Shown in pieces: positions 16,293-24,146 of a stretch of DNA of 32,903 nucleotides; the first letter of the stretch is position 1, and each line of letters opens with the position of its first letter. Origin of the DNA: SM1-73 sp964588305 (GTDB lineage Bacteria > Zixibacteria > MSB-5A5 > SM1-73). The stretch is from assembly GCA_964588305.1 (NCBI GenBank), contig CAZPOP010000029.1, positions 1 to 32,903 of the forward strand, written 5' to 3'. Both the position numbers and the translations under genes were made by a program. The notes beneath the pieces were generated by a model, which saw only the letters and a list, made by a program, of their open reading frames with translations, did no database searches and was not told the DNA's origin.

Positions 16293-18338
16293 TCATATCG
16301 GCAATTTCACCGTAAAGACCGTGCCTTTGCCCAATTCGCTTTCCACTTCGATTTTTCCTTTGTGGTCAGATATGATTCGGTAAGCTATAGAAAGCCCAAT
16401 TCCGGTTCCTCTCACTTTAGTGGAGAAGTAAGGTTGAAAAATGTTAGAAAGGTTTTCCCTGGGTATGCCGGTCCCCGAATCCCTTATTCTTATCAAAATG
16501 TTTCTTTGTGAATCATCCAGACAAGCACGAACACCCAGCGTGCCTCTGGATGGAATTGCCTGAATTCCGTTCAGCATTATGTTTAAAAAGGCTTTTTTCA
16601 ATTCATTCGGGTCGATTCTCGTTTCCGGAAGATCGGTAATTTCTCGAGTCAGCCGGATATTCTTCTGCTTCGCTTCGATCTCCACCAGGTCGACAACCTC
16701 GTTTAGGAAACTGCCCATATCTGTGGGGACGAAATCCAGCTTCTGGGCTTTGGCCAAGCTCAAGAACTGGTTTATGATGCTGTCCAGCCTTTCGATTTCG
16801 TCCAGAATGGTTTTGACAAAAGAGGCGTATTCTTCCTTTTCTTTCTCAGGGACAAATTCGGATTTCAACCTTTGGGCAGTTATGGAAATAGCATTCAAAG
16901 GGTTTCTTATCTCGTGGGCTACTCCGGCCGCAAGGTTTCCCAAAGCCGAAAGCCTCTCTGATCTTTTCGCCTCCTCCTCGTACTTCTTCAGTTCGGTCAC
17001 GTCGTGAATAACCGATACTGCACCATTGAACTTTTTTTCTTCATCAAAAAGACACGAGGTCCCGATTATCAAAAACTTTTCCTCACCCGAGAAGGTGCGA
17101 AACTCCCTCTCCACATCTCTGGTGGTTCTTTTCTTCTCCAGAGTCTGCTTCAACAGACACTCATCTTTTGGAAAGACAACCTGGTAAGGATGATTCAGAG
17201 CGCTCTCCTTGTTGACCGAGAATATCTCTTCGGCCAGCGGATTGAACATGATGATCTTCCCGTTCCTGTCCACTGCCACCACGGCGCTGTGCATGTCCTC
17301 CAGAATGTTTCCGGTGAGAGTCTTAATTTGCCTGTAGGATCTGTCCAGAACAAAATAATTCTGATTGACGATCACAATTCCTATGATCAAAAACCCCAGG
17401 ACGAAAAGGACTATGGAGAACAGTATCATCTGCCTTTGATAACTCGATGCTACCTTCCTGTAATCTTCTAAAGACAGGCCAATTCTGAGAATTCCCGAGG
17501 GAATCTCTTCGGAGATGAACGGTTTTACCACCTCCAGAACGTCGCCTCCTTCGAACGGAGCGATCCTGCTTTTGGCCTCGTTTTCCGAAAGCGCCTCTTG
17601 CAGAAAAGGGTCCTCCTCTATTTTTAACATCCTCTCTACTCTCTTGGAGGCCAATACGATCCCCTCCACCGACTGCAGCACTATGTACTCAACACCGCTT
17701 TCCTGGCTGATCTTCTGAATTAAGTATCCGATTCCGATTTCCTTTTTGAAACTCTCCAGGTACGCCGCCGACGTGACCACCACCACCATCCCTTTTCCCT
17801 CCGATCTTCGGATGGCGGCCGCGTAGCTTTTTTCAGCCAAAAGTGTCTTGGCTTCAATTCCAAAAGCGACCTCGCTTTCTTCTTCATTCAGGATACTCTG
17901 AAGCATGGGAATGACCAGGGTAGCAGTATCCTGATAAATCTCCATGTCCTGCGGGTCGCTGCTGTGAATAGGGTTCATCGCATGATCAAGAATGTCGATT
18001 CTCAACAGATTGCTGGTCTCGACTATCTCCCGCAGCTTTGAATCATCGACCTTGCCTTCCTTTTCGGTTCGATCCACAAGGTGAGCGATATTCAAAAGCC
18101 TCTCCCCTACTATCTCCTCCACCAGAGCGTTTGCCCTGATGGTGTTCTGGCTGGAAAGGATCAAGCTGCCCAGTAGTGCAATTCCCTCCTTCTCCATCAC
18201 CCTGAGCATGTTGGCTTTGCTCTTCTGGATTCCAAAACGAGCGATCAAGAATAGAATCAGAGCCAAAAGCAAAGTGATGACTATGACATATCTCAATCTT
18301 ATGTTGATCAGAAACCTCGAACCTAGAAAAGATGCCAT
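16293..18338 (-). CDS. Membrane sensor histidine kinase (NtrB/ZraS type)
   Basis: 681 residues. TM1 (about 17-36), a large extracytoplasmic sensor region (about 37-300, double-Cache-like in size), TM2 (about 304-325) and a PAS domain (about 345-450; SAVVAVDRNGKIIMFNPLAEEIF). The dimerisation/phospho-acceptor segment has GVAHEIRNPLNAI (His475). The catalytic ATPase has the N-box LNIMLNGIQAI, G1 DSGTGIP (about 620-626) and G2 GTGIGLS (about 644-650). GGAGGA precedes the ATG at 18338. It pairs with the sigma-54 regulator that follows on the same strand. The ligand cannot be told from the sequence. Confidence 0.95.
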   Translation of the reverse strand: MASFLGSRFLINIRLRYVIVITLLLALILFLIARFGIQKSKANMLRVMEKEGIALLGSLILSSQNTIRANALVEEIVGERLLNIAHLVDRTEKEGKVDDSKLREIVETSNLLRIDILDHAMNPIHSSDPQDMEIYQDTATLVIPMLQSILNEEESEVAFGIEAKTLLAEKSYAAAIRRSEGKGMVVVVTSAAYLESFKKEIGIGYLIQKISQESGVEYIVLQSVEGIVLASKRVERMLKIEEDPFLQEALSENEAKSRIAPFEGGDVLEVVKPFISEEIPSGILRIGLSLEDYRKVASSYQRQMILFSIVLFVLGFLIIGIVIVNQNYFVLDRSYRQIKTLTGNILEDMHSAVVAVDRNGKIIMFNPLAEEIFSVNKESALNHPYQVVFPKDECLLKQTLEKKRTTRDVEREFRTFSGEEKFLIIGTSCLFDEEKKFNGAVSVIHDVTELKKYEEEAKRSERLSALGNLAAGVAHEIRNPLNAISITAQRLKSEFVPEKEKEEYASFVKTILDEIERLDSIINQFLSLAKAQKLDFVPTDMGSFLNEVVDLVEIEAKQKNIRLTREITDLPETRIDPNELKKAFLNIMLNGIQAIPSRGTLGVRACLDDSQRNILIRIRDSGTGIPRENLSNIFQPYFSTKVRGTGIGLSIAYRIISDHKGKIEVESELGKGTVFTVKLPI

Positions 18339-18711
18339 CGTCCTCCTTATAACAATAACAATCTACACTGGGATTGAAGAGGTGTCAAGACATAGCGGCA
18401 AGACCTCTGAAGAAGCACTCAAGGTTGACAGTTTGGAGGGTTCACCTCAAGGTGAACCGGAAGATTCCTTCACATCCTGAGGACTAATAAGGGCAGGCAG
18501 CGCTCACGACCCGGGAGAGACAGTTCTCGCGTGTCATGGTAACGATGCTCCGTAGATATTTCTTCAGCGGTTGTCTTTATTGAGATTATGTTCCCTTCTC
18601 CAAAGATTTTGGTAAGGGCTAAAGAGAAGGCTACCCATTCGGGCGGCTTGGTGATTATGTGAACGTGCTTTTGCGTGACCCGAAACCTGATCTGCCGCAG
18701 GTACGGGCAGA
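18339..18711. other. Spacer between TPR lipoprotein and kinase, with two hairpins
   Basis: 373 bp. It contains a perfect hairpin GGTTCACC-TCAA-GGTGAACC (18439-18458), a second inverted repeat GATCTGCC/GGCAGATC (18689-18713) that overlaps the end of the lipoprotein gene, and a doubtful 81-codon frame (18470-18715). The kinase promoter probably lies in the left part. Confidence 0.5.
18439..18458. repeat. Perfect hairpin upstream of the kinase gene
   Basis: Eight-base arms GGTTCACC and GGTGAACC with a TCAA loop. There is no adjacent T-run on either strand, so it could be an operator for a dimeric regulator or a hairpin at the end of the upstream transcript. Confidence 0.45.
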
Positions 18712-18715
18712 TCAT
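18470..18715 (-). CDS. Doubtful small ORF coupled to the TPR lipoprotein
   Basis: 81 codons. Its ATG overlaps the lipoprotein stop (ATGA), which would allow translational coupling. The middle part (HVHIITKPPEWVAFSLAL, then IFGEGNIISIKTTAEEIS) reads like protein, but the first residues are encoded by a palindrome and the C-terminus (ELSLPGRERCLPLLVLRM) looks random. I do not recognise it. It may be a remnant or not coding at all. Confidence 0.25.
   Translation of the reverse strand: MICPYLRQIRFRVTQKHVHIITKPPEWVAFSLALTKIFGEGNIISIKTTAEEISTEHRYHDTRELSLPGRERCLPLLVLRM
18689..18713 (-). repeat. Inverted repeat overlapping the TPR lipoprotein stop
   Basis: GATCTGCC and GGCAGATC arms around a 9-nt loop, at the very end of the lipoprotein gene. 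The word TGCGGCAGATC resembles the short palindromes in the dispersed elements at 4811 and 6942. Confidence 0.4.
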
Positions 18716-19296
18716 TCCGTCAGATCTCCCGGCAAGGAATCGCTCTCCATCAACTTTAACATGAATCTGGCATCATCGGCAAGATCACAATCGGGATACT
18801 TCTCTATGACCTTTTCGTAGACTTCTTTGGCTCGGTCAGGTTTTTTCAGATTCTCAGAATATACGAATCCGATTAAGAATTGCGCCCTGCAGGCATGTGG
18901 GCTTTCCGGATAAAGTTTTAGAATCTGCTCATACGTTTTTATGGCGGAAGTGAAATCTCCCTGTTCCGAAAAGTTCTGCGCCTCATTATAAAGCAATTCC
19001 TCCCCGTCAGGATACTTATCCGAGAATTTTCTGAACACCGTCTCGGCACTTTTCTCATCCTTCAGGTCCTTGGCATAGGCAAGACCCATCAAGAACAGGG
19101 CGCGGTACGAGGTGGGGCTTTTGGGATAAAGCCTCAGTATCTTTTTATAGGTCTCTATTGCGTCATTGAAATTACCTTTTAGCGAGTTTGTATGGGCTTC
19201 GGCATAAAGCTGCTCTTCGCTTTTTTTCTCCGCTGAACAAGAAACCAGTAAGCCCATCATGGTCACAATAACCGCAATTTTCGACAAGCTCTTCAA
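18712..19296 (-). CDS. TPR-type lipoprotein (BamD/YbgF-like)
   Basis: 194 residues. Signal sequence with lipobox LVSC (Cys at about 20), then two tandem copies of a tetratricopeptide-like module: AIETYKKILRLYPKSPTSYRALFLMGLAYA and, further on, AIKTYEQILKLYPESPHACRAQFLIGFVYS. Together they span about residues 28-185. The pattern is that of outer-membrane-anchored TPR proteins such as BamD or YbgF, but the length is shorter than BamD and no assignment to either is safe. The start is TTG at 19296, strongly supported by AAAAGGAGG nine bases upstream and by the lack of any other start before the lipobox. Lies 62 bp after clpB on the same strand. Confidence 0.88.
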   Translation of the reverse strand: MKSLSKIAVIVTMMGLLVSCSAEKKSEEQLYAEAHTNSLKGNFNDAIETYKKILRLYPKSPTSYRALFLMGLAYAKDLKDEKSAETVFRKFSDKYPDGEELLYNEAQNFSEQGDFTSAIKTYEQILKLYPESPHACRAQFLIGFVYSENLKKPDRAKEVYEKVIEKYPDCDLADDARFMLKLMESDSLPGDLTE

Positions 19297-19358
19297 TTTA
19301 TTTTACCTCCTTTTCCGGTGAGCATAAGGGTAAGATTTTGTTGTTCGCTCGCATTTCA

Positions 19359-21965
19359 TCAGACAAAGATTAATTTGTCATCTTTCACATCGATTTTGAT
19401 CTCGGCCTTTGACCTGAATTTTCCTTTTAGGATCTCATTAGCCAAGGGTTGGGAAACGTCTTTCTGTATCACCCTTTTCAAGGGTCTTGCTCCAAAAGCC
19501 GGATCAAAGCCGATCTTTGCCAGATGTTCCCTGGCTTTCTTGGTCAAGCTCGCGTTCATTCCCTGTTCCGCTAATCTTCGCCTTACCTCTTCAAACTGCA
19601 GAGTCACGATCTCCTTGATCTCTTCGAATGACAGCGAATGGAAGACTATTGTTTCGTCTATTCGATTCAGAAATTCAGGCCGCAAAGATTGCCTGAGAAG
19701 ATTCAGAATCTGATCTCTCATCTTTTGATAAATCTCCTGCTCATTTTGCGGAGTTATGTCCTTCGACATGTCAGCAATCAGAGATGCTCCAATGTTGGAG
19801 GTCATGATCAGGATCGCATTCCTGAAGCTTATGGTCCTGCCCTGATTATCCGTGAGCCGGCCGTCATCCAGAACCTGGAGCAGGATATTGAAAACTTCAG
19901 TGTGAGCTTTTTCGATCTCGTCAAATAGAATAACACAATAGGGTCTGCGCCTGACGGCTTCGGTCAGCTGTCCGCCTTCCTCATATCCTACGTAACCGGG
20001 TGGCGCCCCAATCAACCGGGATACAGAAAACTTCTCCATATATTCGGACATGTCGATTCTGATCAAGGCACTTTCATCCCCATATAGCGACTCAGCCAAA
20101 GCCTTGGCCAATTCGGTTTTTCCCACTCCGGTGGGACCCAGGAATATAAATGATCCGATGGGCCTTTTGGGATCAGAGAGCCCCGTTCTGGCACTTCTTA
20201 CCACGTTGGCAACGGTATCCACAGCCAAGTTCTGCCCCACCACCCTTTTGTGCAGCTGCTCCTCCAGTTTTATCAGTTTTTCCGTCTCGGTTTCGGTCAG
20301 CTTGGTAACCGGAATGCCGGTCCATTTGGAGACTACGTCAGCAATGTCATCCTCGTCTACCTCCTCCTTCAGCATTTTCTTGTCCTTTTGAATCTTTGCC
20401 AGAAGCTCGTTCTGATCGGCCAATTCTTTTTGCAGATGACCCGTTTCACCATATCTTAGCCGACCTGCTTTTTCGTAATCAGCTTCCCTTTCCGCCTTGT
20501 CTGCCTCGATTTTATTTTGTTCCAGCTTCTCCTTCAGCTCCCGGATGTGACCGACGATCGCCTTTTCCCTCAGCCAATGCTCCTTAAGAGAGCTCTCCTC
20601 TTTTTTCAAAGCAGCTAGCTCCTCCTCAATGGGCTTTAGTCTCTGCTTTGCATCTTTTTCTTTTTTGACTCCCTCCTTCTCAATCTCCAGCTGTCTGATC
20701 TTCTTCACCACCGTATCCAATTCCTCCGGCATGCTGTCAATCTGCATCCTCAGATCAGCCGCCGCCTCATCCACCAGATCAATGGCCTTGTCCGGAAGAA
20801 ACCTATCGGTGATGTATCTTTCCGAAAGCTTGGCTGCCGCTATTAAGGCGGAATCTTGAATCCTGACTCCGTGATGAACCTCGTACCTCTCTTTAAGACC
20901 TCTGAGGATGGAAATTGTGTCCTCTACAGAAGGTTCTCCGATTAATACCGGCGCGAATCGTCTTTCCAAAGCAGCATCCTTTTTGATGTTCTTTCTGTAT
21001 TCATCCAAAGTGGTGGCGCCGATACAGCGCAGATCGCCGCGGGCCAAAGCGGGCTTGAGCATGTTGGAAGCATCCATGGCGCCGCTCACCGCCCCAGCTC
21101 CCACTATGGTGTGAAGCTCGTCGATAAAAAGAACGACGTTCCCTTCTGATCTTTCAATCTCCTTCAAAATCGCCTTCAGTCTTTCCTCAAACTCTCCCCT
21201 GAATTTGGAGCCTGCCACCAGGGAGCCCAAATCCAGGGCGACCACTTTTCGCCCTTTTAAGGATTCGGGAACGTCTTCCTGTGCTATCTTTATTGCCAGG
21301 CCTTCTGCGATGGCGGTCTTCCCCACTCCCGGTTCACCTATCAAAACCGGATTATTCTTGGTGCGCCGGGAGAGCACCTTAATCACCCTTCTTATCTCCT
21401 CTTCCCTGCCGATTACCGGATCCAATCTTCCCTTTTTAGCCAGTTCCGTCAAATCCCGGCTGTACTTTTCCAGAACCTGATATTTCGATTCGGGAGATTG
21501 ATCTGTCACCCTTTGTGTTCCTCTGATTTTGGTTAGGACCTGATAGATTTTGTCTTTGGAAACCCCCAGTCCCTGAAGCATCTTCCCTGCTTTGGATTCT
21601 TTGGATTCGGCGATGGCGATCAGAAGATGCTCCACGCTGATATATTCGTCTTTCAGAGCCTGCGCCTCTTTCCCGGCAGAGTCCAGAACTTTGCGAAGAG
21701 CAGGCGATATGTAAATCTGGGGAGCCTGATCCGTTGCATACATCTTGGGCAAAAGGGAAATTTCATCCCTTACTTTCTCCTTGAGCAAGCCGACTTCCAC
21801 TCCCATCTCCCTCAAAATGATTTCGCCTAAACTCTCCTCCTGCACTAACAAAGCCAGAAGCGCATGCTCCACCTCTATCTGGGAGTTGTTGTTGCTCTCC
21901 GCCAATTCGCGCGCGTACTGCAGCGCATCCTGCGACCGTTCCGTCAATTTATCCAATCTAACCAT
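19359..21965 (-). CDS. clpB: ATP-dependent disaggregase ClpB
   Basis: 868 residues from the ATG at 21965 (MVRLDKLTERSQDALQ), matching the usual N-terminus of the family. A TTG at 21983 would add six residues. N-domain double repeat (1-145), AAA1 with Walker A GEPGVGKT (about 210-217) and VLFIDELHTI, coiled-coil middle domain (about 405-535) that distinguishes ClpB from ClpA, AAA2 with Walker A GPTGVGKT (about 610-617), and the C-terminal small domain (FGARPLKRVIQ). It extracts polypeptides from aggregates together with DnaK in the cytoplasm. No CIRCE element was found upstream. A weak sigma-32-like pattern (CTTGAAA, 14 nt, CCCTGTT) occurs at about 22010-22040. Confidence 0.97.
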   Translation of the reverse strand: MVRLDKLTERSQDALQYARELAESNNNSQIEVEHALLALLVQEESLGEIILREMGVEVGLLKEKVRDEISLLPKMYATDQAPQIYISPALRKVLDSAGKEAQALKDEYISVEHLLIAIAESKESKAGKMLQGLGVSKDKIYQVLTKIRGTQRVTDQSPESKYQVLEKYSRDLTELAKKGRLDPVIGREEEIRRVIKVLSRRTKNNPVLIGEPGVGKTAIAEGLAIKIAQEDVPESLKGRKVVALDLGSLVAGSKFRGEFEERLKAILKEIERSEGNVVLFIDELHTIVGAGAVSGAMDASNMLKPALARGDLRCIGATTLDEYRKNIKKDAALERRFAPVLIGEPSVEDTISILRGLKERYEVHHGVRIQDSALIAAAKLSERYITDRFLPDKAIDLVDEAAADLRMQIDSMPEELDTVVKKIRQLEIEKEGVKKEKDAKQRLKPIEEELAALKKEESSLKEHWLREKAIVGHIRELKEKLEQNKIEADKAEREADYEKAGRLRYGETGHLQKELADQNELLAKIQKDKKMLKEEVDEDDIADVVSKWTGIPVTKLTETETEKLIKLEEQLHKRVVGQNLAVDTVANVVRSARTGLSDPKRPIGSFIFLGPTGVGKTELAKALAESLYGDESALIRIDMSEYMEKFSVSRLIGAPPGYVGYEEGGQLTEAVRRRPYCVILFDEIEKAHTEVFNILLQVLDDGRLTDNQGRTISFRNAILIMTSNIGASLIADMSKDITPQNEQEIYQKMRDQILNLLRQSLRPEFLNRIDETIVFHSLSFEEIKEIVTLQFEEVRRRLAEQGMNASLTKKAREHLAKIGFDPAFGARPLKRVIQKDVSQPLANEILKGKFRSKAEIKIDVKDDKLIFV

Positions 21966-22166
21966 ATTAGCGGCGAATCCCAAATCAACCTACATCTCTG
22001 AAAGACCCTGAACAGGGAAGACTCACTGGATTTTCAAGCATCGCCTTGGCGGGATCTTCGACTTCACCTCGACAATCGGTTCGCCTGAAGTTGCCGTGGT
22101 GGGGATAACCTTCATGGCTGTCCGCCCTCACCGTTCGGAATTCACAGACTCGTTGGTTTCCTCTCG

Positions 22167-22454
22167 TTAATCCTTGAAAAGCGAATCCCATTTGTTCTTT
22201 TGATCGTCCTTCTTCAGAGGTTTTTCCACCACTCTGAAGAACTTCCGTCTGGGTCTAAAAAAGTCGCAGAAGTTTCCCTTCTCCTTGTATCTGACCCATT
22301 CCGCTTGCGGCTCACCGCAGTGATGATATGCCTGCTTGTCGTAGAAATGGCAATTATAGCAGCACCGCAGATCCGACCCGCATTGCGAACAAACATCCTT
22401 CCTCTGAATCTTGTCTTTTACGTCCACGCTTTGTCCGCATTTCCAGCACTTCAT
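22167..22454 (-). CDS. Small zinc-ribbon protein
   Basis: 95 residues with many Cys/His: CWKCG (3-7), CSQCG (about 22-26), CCYNCHFYD (about 31-39), HHCGEP and NFCDFF. The order CxxC...CxxC...CxNCxFYD...CxEP...NFCxxF is a recognisable bacterial family of short cytoplasmic zinc proteins with no assigned function. AGGAGAG lies a short distance before the ATG at 22454. It follows prfB at 72 bp on the same strand, so co-transcription is likely. Confidence 0.85.
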   Translation of the reverse strand: MKCWKCGQSVDVKDKIQRKDVCSQCGSDLRCCYNCHFYDKQAYHHCGEPQAEWVRYKEKGNFCDFFRPRRKFFRVVEKPLKKDDQKNKWDSLFKD

Positions 22455-22526
22455 AAAATTTCTCTCTCCTCTATGATTCTCTTCAATGTCTCATGAACTT
22501 GATCGTGCCCATCGCCCTTTTCCCGC

Positions 22527-23631
22527 TTAATGAACTTCTTTTCTTTGGCTTAGGAAAGCCTGAATAAATTCGTCGATCTCACCATCCATCACCGCCTGAG
22601 CATTTCCGGTTTCCACGTTGGTGCGATGATCCTTGACCATATTATAAGGATGAAAAACGTACGACCTGATCTGGCTTCCCCATTCGATCTTCTTTTTCTG
22701 ACTCTCCAATTTCTCGTGCTTTTCTTCCTCCTTCTCCTTATAAACCTGGTAAAGTCTCGACTTCAGGACTTTCAGCGCATTCTCCTTGTTTCTAAACTGT
22801 GATCTTTCGGACTGACACTGAACCACTATGCCGGTTGGCATGTGCGTCATGCGAACGGCGGAACTTACCTTATTCACGTGCTGTCCGCCCGCACCCGAGG
22901 CGCGAAACGTTTCAACCCGCAGATCGTCATCCTTTATCTCCACCGTAATATTATCCTCAATTTCGGGATAGACAAATATGGAAGCGAAAGAGGTGTGTCT
23001 CCTTTTGTTGGCATCGAAAGGCGAGATGCGTACCAGCCGGTGCACTCCGCTTTCCCCTTTCAAGAATCCATAGGCATAATCGCCGGTCACCTCAATGGTG
23101 GCATTCTTGATCCCGGCCTCCTCGCCGGCCTGAAAGTCAATCACCTCATGTTGGCAACCTCTCCTTTCAACCCATCTCAAATACATGCGCAGAAGCATCT
23201 GCGCCCAATCCTGTGACTCTGTCCCCCCCGCTCCCGGGTGGATGGTGAGAATTGCGTTCTTGGCATCATCCTCTCCGGAAAGCAAAGTCTGAAACTCGAA
23301 ATCATTCAACTCCTTTTTCAGATCGGCCAGACTTTTCTCCACCTCTTTTGTAGCTTGAGGATCATCCTCCTGCGCGGCAAGCTGGTTCAGTATGGAAACG
23401 TCCTCTAACTTGTTGGATAGGTCTCGCCATCCTTCGGACCACCTCTTCAGCGAGTTGACCTCTTTTAACACCGCCTGTGCCTTCTGATTGTCATTCCAGA
23501 AGTCAGCCTCTAAAGAGACTTTTTCCAACTGGGCTATTCTTTTCTCTCTTTCCTCCAGGTCAAAGATACTCCCTTAGTTTCCCTAATCTCTTTCTTATAT
23601 CTTCAATGGTCAAATCAAGTTCTGCTCCCAT
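22527..23631 (-). CDS. prfB: Peptide chain release factor 2, with programmed +1 frameshift
   Basis: The gene needs a +1 shift. The 23-codon first frame starts at the ATG at 23631 (MGAELDLTIEDIRKRL...YL, ribosome binding site GGGAG) and reaches an in-frame TGA at 23562-23560. Skipping one base gives Asp and continues for 344 codons from 23561 to the stop at 22527. The total of 367 residues fits RF2 (365 in E. coli). The RF2 stop-codon-recognition motif SPF (RISPFDANKRR) and the catalytic GGQ (ASGAGGQHVNKV) are both present. RF2 releases peptides at UGA and UAA, and low RF2 favours the frameshift (autoregulation). A caller without frameshift handling would report only a truncated frame from 23528. 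Confidence 0.97.
23559..23574 (-). promoter_or_regulatory. prfB +1 programmed frameshift site
   Basis: AGGGAGTATCTTTGAC on the minus strand: an internal Shine-Dalgarno-like AGGGAG, a 3-nt spacer, the slippery CTT codon, then the in-frame UGA followed by C. This matches the classical bacterial signal (AGGGGGTATCTTTGAC in E. coli) with one base changed. Confidence 0.97.
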
Positions 23632-23899
23632 CAAGATTCTCCCTTCTGCTCAAAGTGATGCCATAATATAAACAATACTCCCTTAAAGTCAAATTTTTTC
23701 TAAGCTGGAAAGATTCAAACTTCCAATGATTGAAGTCTATGGGTCTTGCCTGTGCCCTTATTAGACTACGAGACCTTTTTGCTGGGGTTAACCCTTGGGC
23801 AGGTAAAAAATTCAAGCACAGCCTGACTTTTTGTTTGACAAGCGAATTAGCCACTGATATTTTGGTCTGAAACTAACAAAGGACTGAAAGGAGATGCAT

Positions 23900-24070
23900 G
23901 TGTCCAAATCCGACCGCCACGATAGAGGGCAAAAAGTATTTTGGGGAATAGTTCTGGTGTTAGTCGGGCTTTTGATTCTTTTTCACAATCTGGGATTTGT
24001 GGGCGGAGATCTGATCCGCTTTTGGCCCATACTTCTCATCCTCTGGGGGATCAAGAAATTGGTGGATTGA
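23900..24070 (+). CDS. Two-helix membrane miniprotein (LiaI/LiaF-TM or DUF5668-like)
   Basis: 56 residues from the GTG at 23900, preferred because AAAGGAG (23887-23893) lies six bases before it. An in-frame ATG at 23894 abuts the ribosome binding site directly. Charged N-terminus MSKSDRHDRGQK, TM1 (about 13-31, VFWGIVLVLVGLLILFHNL), a short GFVGGD turn, then TM2 with the signature FWPILLILWGIKKL. The WP-LLI-WG pattern is that of LiaI/LiaF-like transmembrane segments, found in envelope-stress and PspC-like proteins. Function is unknown. It is the first plus-strand gene before the PRC/MgtE-N/CBS gene, 76 bp away. Confidence 0.75.
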   Translation: MSKSDRHDRGQKVFWGIVLVLVGLLILFHNLGFVGGDLIRFWPILLILWGIKKLVD

Positions 24071-24146
24071 TATTACTCGCTGGGGCAATCCGACGTTAAG
24101 ACCATTTTTCTGGATTCAGTACCCCGGACTATTAACTTAGAATGAC

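Noticed and set aside
22008..22040. Possible heat-shock sigma-32 promoter of clpB
   Set aside because: CTTGAAA is good but the second box CCCTGTT is poor, and use of sigma-32 in this lineage is unknown. No CIRCE element was found.
21985..22191. A 68-codon minus-strand frame between the zinc-ribbon gene and clpB
   Set aside because: Composition is not protein-like and no ribosome binding site is seen; it more likely covers the clpB leader.
22527..23528. A 333-residue release factor 2 starting at the internal ATG at 23528
   Set aside because: The upstream 23 codons and frameshift signal are intact, giving a normal full-length RF2 of 367 residues.
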